A DNA stretch of 64,000 nucleotides, from assembly GCF_003001935.1 (NCBI RefSeq), contig NZ_PVNG01000006.1, positions 310,001 to 374,000 of the forward strand. The letters are read 5' to 3'. Made by a program: the position numbers and the translations under genes. Each line of letters starts with the position of its first letter. Within the stretch, counting starts at the first letter, position 1. This DNA is from Nonomuraea fuscirosea (GTDB taxonomy: Bacteria; Actinomycetota; Actinomycetes; Streptosporangiales; Streptosporangiaceae). Of the stretch, positions 8,341 through 15,232 are shown one piece after another. The notes under the pieces are model-generated. The model saw nothing but the letters and a program-made list of their open reading frames with translations. It was not told where the DNA came from and made no database searches.

Positions 8341-8647
8341 GTGCCACACCGAACCACGCCGCCCCCACCGGTGACCAGGCGGTTGTCCCGTGCCGAGTCC
8401 CTGCTCCTGCTGCGGAACGTGACCTAGGGCCGGATCGCGTTCATCAGCCGCGCGTTGCCGGCCATCCAGCTCATCCCGCACGCCATGGACGACGGGGGCC
8501 CTGCTCACCGGCCTGCCCGCCGGCACCGGCCTCACCGCGCTGCTCACCCGGCCCGCACCCATGGTCTACCAGGCCGACCTGCTGGACCCGGCCACCCGGC
8601 TGGGCTGGAGCGTCACCCTCACCGGCTTCCGCACCTTCAGCCCGTGA
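8341..8647 (+). pseudogene. Broken pyridoxamine 5'-phosphate oxidase-family gene
   Basis: The conceptual protein begins at GTG 8341 and reads LSRAESLLLLRNVT, then an in-frame TAG at 8425-8427, then GRIAFISRALPAIQLIPHA. After a frameshift near 8490-8500 it continues with LLTGLPAGTG and ADLLDPATRLGWSVTLTG, ending at TGA 8645-8647. These are the ordered landmarks of actinobacterial PPOX flavin-binding proteins (LSREES, GRVVF, GWSVVVTG). One nonsense codon, one frameshift and a missing C-terminus of roughly 40-50 residues indicate a dead gene. The alternative is sequencing error, but two separate lesions plus truncation make that unlikely. Confidence 0.65.
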
Positions 8648-8702
8648 CGTATCAGCGACGCCGGAAGAAGGCCGCATGCGTGCGCAGTCGCCGGCGCGGC
8701 CG

Positions 8703-9296
8703 TCACCGCGACAGCAGGTGGAGGATCTCGTCGGCCACGGTGTCGCCGGTGATCGGGTCCGCGGTGAGCAGGCGATACCAGACGGTGCCGAGGATGACGT
8801 CGGCCATGACCCCCGGATCGCGCCCGGCCGGGACGACGCCGTGCTCGCGGGCGCGGGACAGCAGGGCCAGACAGGTGTCGCGCCGGTGATCGGTGAAGGC
8901 GCGCAACGCCGCGGCGGCGGCGGGGCTGGTCTGCGCGTCGGCCATGAGCAGCCGCAGCGCGGCGGCCGCCTGGGGGGCGTGCGCCTGGCGGTAGACGGAT
9001 CGGATGTACGCCCTGAGATCGGCGGCGGCATCGTCGCTCGCCGGGGTGTCCACGACGGTGAGGGCCCGTTCGACCAGGGCCTCCGCCAGGACCTCCGACC
9101 GGCAGGACCACCACCGGTAGAGGGTGCGTTTGCTCACCGCCGCGCGGGCGGCCAGCTCCTCCATCGTGAATCCGCGCGAGGCCGTCTCCGCGGCCAGTTC
9201 GAGCGCGCCGCCGAGCACGTCCTGGCGCGCCTGTTCGTTACGGGAACGGCCCGCGTGCGGGCGTGCCTTCCTGCCCGGCTCGCCCGTGTCCGTCAT
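8703..9296 (-). CDS. TetR-family transcriptional repressor
   Basis: A 197-residue TetR protein. The DNA-binding part is FTMEELAARAAVSKRTLYRW at about residues 42-61; the remaining C-terminal helices belong to the TetR_C group with DTCLALLSRAREHGVV. The ATG at 9296 is preceded by AGGAG. It is divergent from the alpha/beta hydrolase at 9381, and the 84-base gap contains a promoter with TTTGTC and ACAAA half-sites, so control of the hydrolase and of itself is likely. Confidence 0.92.
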   Translation of the reverse strand: MTDTGEPGRKARPHAGRSRNEQARQDVLGGALELAAETASRGFTMEELAARAAVSKRTLYRWWSCRSEVLAEALVERALTVVDTPASDDAAADLRAYIRSVYRQAHAPQAAAALRLLMADAQTSPAAAAALRAFTDHRRDTCLALLSRAREHGVVPAGRDPGVMADVILGTVWYRLLTADPITGDTVADEILHLLSR

Positions 9297-9320
9297 CGTC
9301 CGCCCGCTCCTGACCGCTGG

Positions 9321-9357
9321 TTGCCCACGATTTGTCGACACGATAAGTTTACACAAA
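9321..9357 (+). promoter_or_regulatory. Promoter and possible TetR operator before hydrolase
   Basis: TTGCCC (9321-9326), a 17-base spacer and TAAGTT (9344-9349) form a plausible promoter for the hydrolase. TTTGT at 9331 and ACAAA at 9353 are outer inverted half-sites spanning the -10 region. They resemble the arms of the inverted repeat at 10893-10957, which may share a regulator. Confidence 0.4.
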
Positions 9358-9380
9358 CGGAAGCGGCGGAGGAGAGGCAC

Positions 9381-10049
9381 ATGGCGACGTTCGTCCTCGT
9401 ACCCGGCGGCTGGAAGGGCTCCTGGGCGTACGAGGCGGTGACCCCGCTGCTGGAGCGGGCCGGTCATACCGTTCACGCCCTGACCCTGACCGGCCTGCGG
9501 CCGGACGACGACGACGCGACGGTGGCGACGGCCACCCTCGACACCCACGCCGGCGACGTCCTGCGGCTGCTCGATCGTGCCCACGTCACCGGCGCGACGC
9601 TGGTCGGCCACAGCTACGCCGGGATGGTGATCACCGCCGCCGCCAACCGCGCCGGCGGGCGGATCACACGACTGGTGCACCTGGACGCCTTCGTCCCGCG
9701 CGACGGCGAGTCGTGGTGGTCGTCGGCCAACCCCTACTTCCGGGACCTGATCGCGGCCGGCGCCGCGAGCACCGGCTACGCCGTCTCCCCGCCGGGCGGC
9801 GGCGACCCCCGCCGCCGTCCCCATCCCCTCGCCTCGTTCCTGCAGGCGGTCCGGCTCACCGGCGCGCACGCCCGGGTCCCCCGCCGGGAGTTCGTGTACT
9901 GCACGGGATGGGCGGAGCGGACCCCGTTCACCGAACTCCGCACCCGGCTGCGGGCCGATCCGGGATGGCGCGTCCACGACCTGCCGACCGGCCACGACGC
10001 GATGCGTGAAGCCCCGGAGGCGGTGGCGGAGCTCATGCTCGACCGGTGA
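9381..10049 (+). CDS. Alpha/beta hydrolase (esterase)
   Basis: A 222-residue alpha/beta hydrolase of the EstC/methyl-esterase type. The N-terminal strand FVLVPGGWKGSWAYEAV carries the HG-like oxyanion region, the nucleophile elbow is GHSYAGM (Ser near residue 78), and the late His is in PTGHDAM. GGAGGAGAGG precedes the ATG. Members act on small carboxylic or methyl esters. It faces the TetR gene and is its likely target. Confidence 0.87.
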   Translation: MATFVLVPGGWKGSWAYEAVTPLLERAGHTVHALTLTGLRPDDDDATVATATLDTHAGDVLRLLDRAHVTGATLVGHSYAGMVITAAANRAGGRITRLVHLDAFVPRDGESWWSSANPYFRDLIAAGAASTGYAVSPPGGGDPRRRPHPLASFLQAVRLTGAHARVPRREFVYCTGWAERTPFTELRTRLRADPGWRVHDLPTGHDAMREAPEAVAELMLDR

Positions 10050-10340
10050 CCTTCCCTCGCCTCGAGGCCAAGCCGGCGCGCAGCCTGGTCACATGGACAA
10101 ACCCGATCTCACCGGCATCCGGATCATCCACCGGGCGATGCGCGGCGAGCAGGCGGCGGGCGGCCGCGGCGTCGGCGGCGAAGAACACCGCGACCCCCGC
10201 CTCCTTCAGCTCCGCAGTATGCCGGGCGCCCTCGGGCAGCGGCTCCACCAGCGGGCGGGTGCGCCGGGTCGGAGATCCACAGCGCCGTCTCCGGCTTGAT
10301 GAGCAGCTTGGCGGCGAAGGTCTTGGCGGCCGTGGTCAGG
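10033..10340 (-). pseudogene. Fragment of a DUF3052-like gene
   Basis: Reading leftward from about 10340, one frame gives TTAAKTFAAKLLIKPETALW ending in SDPAH; after a frameshift near 10260 another frame gives EPLPEGARHTAELKEAGVAV and FFAADAAAARRLLAAHRP before the similarity stops near 10120. The pattern (AAKL-IKP, PLPEG, FADDA, LRALL) recalls small DUF3052-like proteins. No normal start codon follows the reductase stop codon, and the C-terminus is lost. I interpret it as a decayed gene that followed the reductase. Confidence 0.45.
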
Positions 10341-10881
10341 CCCTCTCGTAGGTCAGGTTCAGCACGCCGGTGCTGAAGGTGGCGGAACGGGTGAGAGCGA
10401 GCGGGATGTTACCGATCCCCTCCTCGAACAGGCGCTTGCCGGAGCCGAGCACGATGGGGTGCACCAGCAGGGTGAGCTCGTCCAGCAGGCCCTCGCGCAG
10501 CATCCAGGCCACCAGGGCCACGCTGCCGGTGACGCCGATGTGCTTGCCGGGCACGTCCTTGAGCCGGGTCAGCTCCTTGTGCGGGTCGCCGGCCAGGACG
10601 GTGGTGTTCTCCCAGGTCGGGCTGGTCAGGGTGGTGGAGACGACGTACTTGGGCACGGCGTTGAGCGTCGCCGCCATGGGGTCCTTGGCGGCGTCCTGCT
10701 GGGGCCAGTGCGCGGCGAAGATGTCGTACGTGCGCCGCCCGAGCAGCAGCGCGTCCGCGGCCTCCATCTGGGCGGCCACCGCCTGGTGCATCTCGTCGTT
10801 CAGATAGGGGAAATGCCAGGTCTCCGGCGCCTCGGTCACGCCGTCCAGGGAGATGAACAGGCTAGCGATGATCTTTCTCAT
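10336..10881 (-). CDS. Dihydrofolate reductase-family protein (RibD C-terminal fold)
   Basis: A 181-residue protein of the DHFR/RibD-C superfamily, NADPH-dependent reductases. It begins MRKIIASLFISLDGVTEAPE and has the cofactor-region motif LLLGRRTYDIFAAHW, then VTGSVALVAWMLREGLLDEL and HPIVLGSGKRLFE, all typical of the YwjB/YyaP group rather than of folate DHFR. Substrate unknown. A strong inverted repeat lies directly upstream (10893-10957), so expression is probably tightly repressed. Confidence 0.9.
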   Translation of the reverse strand: MRKIIASLFISLDGVTEAPETWHFPYLNDEMHQAVAAQMEAADALLLGRRTYDIFAAHWPQQDAAKDPMAATLNAVPKYVVSTTLTSPTWENTTVLAGDPHKELTRLKDVPGKHIGVTGSVALVAWMLREGLLDELTLLVHPIVLGSGKRLFEEGIGNIPLALTRSATFSTGVLNLTYERA

Positions 10882-10892
10882 GGGATTCCATT

Positions 10893-10957
10893 CCTTGACA
10901 AACAGATTTGTCGGTGAGCTGGGCCCAGCCTCGCACCGACAAATCTGTTTGTCAAGG
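10893..10957. promoter_or_regulatory. Long inverted repeat: two identical 24-bp arms with internal palindromes
   Basis: The arms at 10893-10916 and 10934-10957 are exact reverse complements. Each contains the 16-bp dyad GACAAACAGATTTGTC preceded by a -35-like TTGACA, so the region holds two complete operators in opposite orientation. The 17-base spacer itself carries the palindrome GCTGGGCCCAGC (10918-10929). The left arm ends 12 bases before the reductase start. The cognate regulator is not obvious. Confidence 0.8.
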
Positions 10958-10989
10958 CGATCGGCGGCGCGCGCCGTCCGCGAAAAGGG

Positions 10990-11020
10990 TTGGACGTGCG
11001 GAGACCCGGGCTTGTAGCGT
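10990..11020 (+). promoter_or_regulatory. Putative promoter for the rox transcript
   Basis: TTGGAC (10990-10995) and TAGCGT (11015-11020) are separated by 19 bases. GGGCTTG at 11008-11014 resembles one half-site of the rifamycin-associated element described upstream of rifamycin-resistance genes; this comparison is from memory and the second half-site is not convincing. Confidence 0.4.
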
Positions 11021-11057
11021 GCCGTTGACCGTGACACCGCCCGAGGAGGTGAGTCCC

Positions 11058-11111
11058 ATGAACGCTGTAGCGATGTGGGTGCTCCCCCTCTCCGTCACGG
11101 CCGGCGATTGA
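11058..11111 (+). CDS. 17-codon leader ORF upstream of rox
   Basis: ATG 11058 follows a strong ribosome site (GAGGAGGTGAG at 11043-11053) and encodes MNAVAMWVLPLSVTAGD, ending at TGA 11109-11111. It lies between the predicted promoter and rox, and a stem-loop at 11124-11153 separates it from the rox start. The position and strong translation signal suggest a regulatory uORF (ribosome-mediated attenuation) rather than a functional peptide. No direct evidence for translation. Confidence 0.45.
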   Translation: MNAVAMWVLPLSVTAGD

Positions 11112-11123
11112 CGTAGGTGTCGC

Positions 11124-11153
11124 CGGGAGCGCCTCGCCACCAAGGCACTCCCG
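11124..11153 (+). promoter_or_regulatory. Stem-loop between leader ORF and rox
   Basis: CGGGAGCGCCT (11124-11134) can pair with AGGCACTCCCG (11143-11153) with a single C-A mismatch and an eight-base loop. The stem ends just before the rox ribosome site GAAAGG, so folding could modulate rox translation or transcription. There is no U-run, so it is not a classical terminator. Confidence 0.5.
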
Positions 11154-11165
11154 AAAGGCACCACC

Positions 11166-12671
11166 ATGGACTCTCCGCAGTTCCCCGCCGGACCCTCGGC
11201 GCACCACGCCCCCGCACTCCCGTCGCCGGAGGCCGGTGCCGCGCCCGCGTACGACGTGATCATCGCCGGCTGCGGGCCCACCGGCGCGATGCTGGCCGCC
11301 GAGCTACGGCTGCACGACGTACGGGTCCTCGTCCTGGAGCAGGAGACCGAGCCGAAGTCGTTCGTCCGCATCGTCGGCCTGCACATGCGCAGCCTTGAGC
11401 TGATGGCGATGCGCGGCCTGCTGGACCGCCTGCTCGAACACGGACGCAAGCGGCCGGCCGCCGGTTTCTTCGCCGCGATCAGCAAACCCGTGCCCGAGAA
11501 CCTCGACTCCGCGCACGCCTACCTGCTGGGCATCCCGCAGCCGGTCATCGAGCGCCTGCTCGAAGAGCACGCCGCCGGACTGGGCGCGCGGATCCGGCGC
11601 GGTCACGCGGTGACCGGGTTCGAGCAGGACGGCGAAGGCGTGACCGTCCACCTGGCCGGCGGCGAACGGCTGCGTGCGCGTTATCTCGTCGGCTGTGACG
11701 GCGGGCGCAGCACGGTGCGCAAACTGCTCGGCGTCGGCTTTCCCGGCGAGCCCTCACGGAACGAGACGCTGATGGGCGAGATGGAAGCGGGCGTGCCCTA
11801 CGAGGAGATCACCGCCAGGCTCGCCACACTGCGCGAGCTGCCGCACCCCTTCTGGCTCCGCCCCTTCGGCCAGGGCGTCTACAGCGTCGTCGTCCCCGCT
11901 GGAGACGTCGGCGACCGCGCGGAACCGCCCGCCCTGGAGGATTTCCGGCGGCAGCTGCGCGCCGTCGCCGGAACCGACTTCGGCGTGCACTCACCGCGCT
12001 GGCTGTCCCGTTTCGGCGACGCCACCCGGCTGGCCGAACGTTACCGGGACGGGCGGGTGCTGCTGGCCGGCGACGCGGCGCACATCCATCCGCCCATCGG
12101 CGGACAGGGGCTCAACCTCGGCGTGCAGGACGCGGCCAACCTCGGCTGGAAACTGGCCGCGCGGATCCGGGGCTGGGCGCCGGAACCACTGCTGGACACC
12201 TACCAGGCCGAACGCCGCCCGGTCGCCGAGGACGTGCTGGACAACACCCGCGCCCAGGCGGAACTGCTGGCCCCCGGTCCCGGCCCGCGAGCCGTGCGCA
12301 GGCTGCTCACCGAGCTGATGGACTTCGACGAGGTGAACCGCCACCTGATCGAGAAGATCGCCGCGATCGGCATCCGCTACGACTTCGGCCCGGGCCCCGA
12401 CCTGCTCGGCCGCCGGCTGCCCGACCTCGACGTGAAACAGGGCAGGCTCTATGACTTGCTGCGCGGTGGCCGCGGCCTGCTGCTGGACCGCACAGAACGC
12501 CTGACCGCCGGCGGCTGGTCCGACCGGGTCGACCACGTCGCGGATCCCACCGCGCGGCTGGATCATCCGTGCGTCCTGCTCCGCCCCGACGGCCACGTGG
12601 CCTGGATCGGCGACGACCAGCGGGACCTGGACGAGCACCTCTCCCGCTGGTTCGGCAGGCCCGCCGGCTGA
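11166..12671 (+). CDS. rox: Rifampicin monooxygenase (Rox), FAD-dependent
   Basis: A 501-residue class A flavoprotein monooxygenase that very closely matches my recollection of actinomycete Rox, which hydroxylates and linearises rifamycins. It has the dinucleotide motif DVIIAGCGPTGAMLAAELRL (GCGPTG at about 35-40), the DG motif region LVGCDGGRSTVRKLLG, and the second FAD motif LLAGDAAHIHPPIGGQGLNL. Rox-typical blocks include FGVHSPRWLSRFGDATRLAE and RLLTELMDFDEVNRHLIEKI. The N-terminus carries about 28 extra residues (Pro/Ala/Ser rich) before the FAD domain. The GAAAGG ribosome site supports ATG 11166. Confidence 0.92.
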   Translation: MDSPQFPAGPSAHHAPALPSPEAGAAPAYDVIIAGCGPTGAMLAAELRLHDVRVLVLEQETEPKSFVRIVGLHMRSLELMAMRGLLDRLLEHGRKRPAAGFFAAISKPVPENLDSAHAYLLGIPQPVIERLLEEHAAGLGARIRRGHAVTGFEQDGEGVTVHLAGGERLRARYLVGCDGGRSTVRKLLGVGFPGEPSRNETLMGEMEAGVPYEEITARLATLRELPHPFWLRPFGQGVYSVVVPAGDVGDRAEPPALEDFRRQLRAVAGTDFGVHSPRWLSRFGDATRLAERYRDGRVLLAGDAAHIHPPIGGQGLNLGVQDAANLGWKLAARIRGWAPEPLLDTYQAERRPVAEDVLDNTRAQAELLAPGPGPRAVRRLLTELMDFDEVNRHLIEKIAAIGIRYDFGPGPDLLGRRLPDLDVKQGRLYDLLRGGRGLLLDRTERLTAGGWSDRVDHVADPTARLDHPCVLLRPDGHVAWIGDDQRDLDEHLSRWFGRPAG

Positions 12672-12697
12672 TCGGGCGCGAGGTCGTCAGGTGATCT

Positions 12698-13402
12698 TCA
12701 CCGCGCCGGCACGCCTTCCGGCTCCGGCGCGGTGACGGCGGCGGCACTCCCCGTGCCACTCGCGGCGGCATTCACCGTGTCACTCGCGGTGGCACTCGCG
12801 GCGCCACTCGCGGTGGCGCCGAGGATGGCCAGGCAGTTCGTCCACAGCGCGTCGAGGCGCCCGGTGTCGTTGTACAACTTGGCGAAGAGCACCTGGCCCT
12901 CAAGCTGGGCGACCACGGATCGTGCGGCCTCGCGGGTGTCGGCGACGGTGACCTCGCCGCGCTCCCTGGCCTCGGTGACGACCTCCTCGACCAGATCGGC
13001 CTGCGCGTCGAAGATCTGCTGCAGGCGTACGCGCAGGGCTTCGGTCTGGTTGCTCATCTCCAGGGTCAGGTTGCCGAACAGGCAGCCGGAGACGGTGCCG
13101 CAGCTCTGCTGCCCGGCGTGCTGGACGGCCTGGGTCGCCTCGAACAGCCGCCGCAGGCGCTGGAGCGGCGGGTCTCCGGCACCCAGGATGCGGCCCCAGT
13201 CGTCGCGCTGGACGGCCCAGTGCGCGTCGATGACGGCCAGGGCGAGATCCTCCTTGGAGGCGAAGAAGTAGTAGAAACTCCCCTTCGGCACACCCGCCGC
13301 CTTGCAGATCTCGGCCACGCCCAGCGCGGAGTAGCCACGCAGCTCGATGAGCGTCTGCGCGGCGCTGAGGATCCTCTCCTTGGCGTCACTCGTTCGTCCC
13401 AT
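12698..13402 (-). CDS. TetR-family repressor with Ala/Ser/Thr-rich tail
   Basis: A 234-residue TetR regulator with HTH GVAEICKAAGVPKGSFYYFF and the junction ASKEDLALAVI. The core ends near residue 200; the remaining tail is a low-complexity stretch of Ala, Ser, Thr and Gly (for example ATASGAASATASDTVNAAAS) encoded by near-repeats of GGCACTCGCGG. The tail is unusual for the family. Operators with the core GACCGGTC lie directly upstream and again before the SDR at 13968, so this protein probably controls itself, the ABM protein and the SDR. Confidence 0.9.
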   Translation of the reverse strand: MGRTSDAKERILSAAQTLIELRGYSALGVAEICKAAGVPKGSFYYFFASKEDLALAVIDAHWAVQRDDWGRILGAGDPPLQRLRRLFEATQAVQHAGQQSCGTVSGCLFGNLTLEMSNQTEALRVRLQQIFDAQADLVEEVVTEARERGEVTVADTREAARSVVAQLEGQVLFAKLYNDTGRLDALWTNCLAILGATASGAASATASDTVNAAASGTGSAAAVTAPEPEGVPAR

Positions 13403-13413
13403 ATTGCTAGTGT

Positions 13414-13448
13414 ACGACCGGTCGTCTACTTTTTACTCGACCGGTCGA
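13414..13448. promoter_or_regulatory. Two GACCGGTC-type operators before TetR
   Basis: ACGACCGGTCGT (13414-13425) and TCGACCGGTCGA (13437-13448) are perfect dyads centred 23 bases apart, immediately upstream of the TetR start at 13402. The second overlaps the 3' end of the ABM gene. Confidence 0.8.
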
Positions 13449-13777
13449 CTATCGGTCCAGGCGGAGACGACCTCCACGTGCCGCAATCCGCCCGACTCCG
13501 CGATGTGCCGGAACCAGGCCGCGACCTCCGGCACCGAGTTGACCTCGCGTGCGGACTCCTCGGCCTCGGCCCGGCTGCGCCACAGGATCACATCCAGCCA
13601 CTCGCCGTCGTCGCCCCTGGTCAGATACGCGGCCAGGCATCCGGGGAAGCGCCGCCGCAACGCCGCCACCATCTCCGGGCGTTCGGCCACCAGCCTGTCC
13701 TCGGCCCCCTCGCGCACCCTGAACCGGGCCAGCTCGATCGTCATCGCCGGCGAGGACTCTGGCTCATCCGCTGTCAT
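13433..13777 (-). CDS. Antibiotic-biosynthesis-monooxygenase-like (dimeric alpha/beta barrel) protein
   Basis: A 114-residue protein (from ATG 13777) with the ABM/dimeric barrel pattern: TIELARFRVREGAEDRLVAE at the start, LDVILWRSRAEAEESARE in the middle and an IAESGGLRHVEVVSAW end. Such proteins are small monooxygenases, heme-degrading enzymes or EthD-like helpers. ATG 13819 would add 14 residues and ATG 13744 would remove 11. It lies between two operator clusters and probably belongs to the TetR 12698 regulon. Confidence 0.75.
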   Translation of the reverse strand: MTADEPESSPAMTIELARFRVREGAEDRLVAERPEMVAALRRRFPGCLAAYLTRGDDGEWLDVILWRSRAEAEESAREVNSVPEVAAWFRHIAESGGLRHVEVVSAWTDSRPVE

Positions 13778-13882
13778 CGGCTCCCTGCTTCCTTCCGTGT
13801 CCCGAACTTCTCCGATCATGCTAGTTCGGGGGAGAGTCCGCGCAGGTCACCGGGTCTGATGCGGCACACGCCGTCCTGGTTT

Positions 13883-13927
13883 TTGACGATTGTCGACCGG
13901 TCGTCTACCGTCATAGACGACCGGTCG
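13883..13927 (+). promoter_or_regulatory. Promoter for SDR with two overlapping TetR operators
   Basis: TTGACG (13883-13888), a 17-base spacer and TACCGT (13906-13911) form a good promoter. GACCGGTCGTCTA (13895-13907) and its exact reverse complement TAGACGACCGGTC (13914-13926) flank a six-base centre, so the repressor sites cover the spacer, the -10 and the start site. Together with the pair at 13414-13448 this makes four copies of one operator. Confidence 0.8.
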
Positions 13928-13967
13928 GCTAAGCGGCCGTGAACATAAAACAGCGAAGAAGGTCATC

Positions 13968-14681
13968 ATGAACCACCAGGGTCAGAAGGTCGCGGTCATC
14001 ACCGGCGCGTCGCAGGGCATCGGAGCCGGACTCGTCGAGGCGTACCGCGGGCTCGGTTACGCCGTCGTCGCGATCTCCCGCACCATCGCCGCCCCCGACG
14101 ACGCCGACGTCGTCGCCATCCAGGGCGACGTCGCCGACCGCGCCACCGCCGAACGGGCGACGAAGGCGGCCGTCGAACGGTTCGGCCGGGTGGACACCCT
14201 GGTCAACAACGCGGGCATCTTCGTCGCCAAGCCGTTCACCGACTACACCGCCGACGACTACGCCGCCGTGACCGGCGTGAACCTCGACGGCTTCTTCCAC
14301 ATCACCCAGCTCGCCGTCGAGCGCATGCTCGACCAGGGCGGCGGCCACATCGTCAACGTCACCACCAGCCTGGTCGACAACCCCGACTCCCGTGTCCCGT
14401 CCGTGCTGGCCTCACTGACCAAGGGCGGCCTGCAGGCCGCCGCCAGGTCCCTGGCCATCGAGTACGCCACGCGCGGCATCCGCGTCAACGCCGTCTCACC
14501 GGGCACCATCGCCACCCCCATGCACCCGCGCCACACCCACGACACCCTCGCGGCGCTGCAGCCGGTGGGCCGGCTGGGAGAGACGAAGGACATCGTGGAC
14601 GCGATCGTCTACCTGGAGAACGCCCCCTTCGTCACCGGCGAGATCCTGCACGTCGACGGCGGCGTCAGCGCCGGCCACTGA
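13968..14681 (+). CDS. SDR-family oxidoreductase lacking the catalytic Tyr
   Basis: A 237-residue Rossmann-fold dehydrogenase/reductase. The NAD(P) motif TGASQGIG is at about residues 13-20, NNAG follows near 85 and the C-terminal ILHVDGGVSAGH is typical. In the active-site segment SVLASLTKGG the Lys is present, but the position four before it, normally Tyr, is Ala. I have seen this variant in a subfamily of actinobacterial SDRs, so it may be a real subgroup rather than a mutation. GAAGAAGG precedes the ATG. It is controlled by the GACCGGTC operators upstream. Confidence 0.9.
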   Translation: MNHQGQKVAVITGASQGIGAGLVEAYRGLGYAVVAISRTIAAPDDADVVAIQGDVADRATAERATKAAVERFGRVDTLVNNAGIFVAKPFTDYTADDYAAVTGVNLDGFFHITQLAVERMLDQGGGHIVNVTTSLVDNPDSRVPSVLASLTKGGLQAAARSLAIEYATRGIRVNAVSPGTIATPMHPRHTHDTLAALQPVGRLGETKDIVDAIVYLENAPFVTGEILHVDGGVSAGH

Positions 14682-14842
14682 CCGGGGCCGCCACATCGGG
14701 CGCCATCGCGCCGAAGGCCGCCGCGCCGACAGCCGCACCGGAGGTCACCGCGCCAGGGCCGGCTGTACCTGGGGCCGCCGCGCCGAGAGCCGCTCGCCGA
14801 TCCGCGTCGTGCGCGTTCCGTTCCAGCGACAGGAGATGACCC

Positions 14843-15214
14843 ATGACCAGCGACCACGACCGGGAGACGATCCTGCGCGACGTCCTCGACCGATGGAAGG
14901 CCGGCGTCGACGCGCACGAACCCGAGCGCGTCGCGGCCCTGTTCACCGAGGACGCCGTCTTCCAGGGCCTGCGCCCCTACAGCGTCGGGCGGCCGGGCGT
15001 CGCCGCCTACTACGACTCCCAGCCGCCCGGCCTGACGGCCGCGTACCGCATCCTGGAGACCCGGGCCCCGGCCGCCGGCCTCGTCCTCGGCTACCTGGCC
15101 GTCGACTTCTCCTTCCCGGACCGGCCGACGATCCAGGTCAACCTCAGCGTGCTGGTACGGCGGATCGGCCAGGACTGGCTCATCGCCCACTACCAGGTCT
15201 CCCGGCTCGGCTGA
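14843..15214 (+). CDS. SnoaL/NTF2-like protein
   Basis: A 123-residue cone-barrel (NTF2-like, SgcJ/DUF4440 group) protein, recognised by ILRDVLDRWKAGVDAHEPER with AALFTEDAVFQG, GRPGVAAYYDSQ and a final LIAHYQVSRLG. The family includes isomerases, cyclases and ligand-binding proteins; the role here is not predictable. ACAGGAG precedes the ATG. The 160 bases before it (14682-14842) are a degenerate GCC-rich repeat-like stretch without a gene. Confidence 0.85.
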   Translation: MTSDHDRETILRDVLDRWKAGVDAHEPERVAALFTEDAVFQGLRPYSVGRPGVAAYYDSQPPGLTAAYRILETRAPAAGLVLGYLAVDFSFPDRPTIQVNLSVLVRRIGQDWLIAHYQVSRLG

Positions 15215-15232
15215 GCACGAAGCGGCGGGGGG

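Noticed and set aside
10908..11057. Extended reading upstream of the 17-codon leader ORF
   Set aside because: The region overlaps the inverted repeat and the promoter; only ATG 11058 has a ribosome site.
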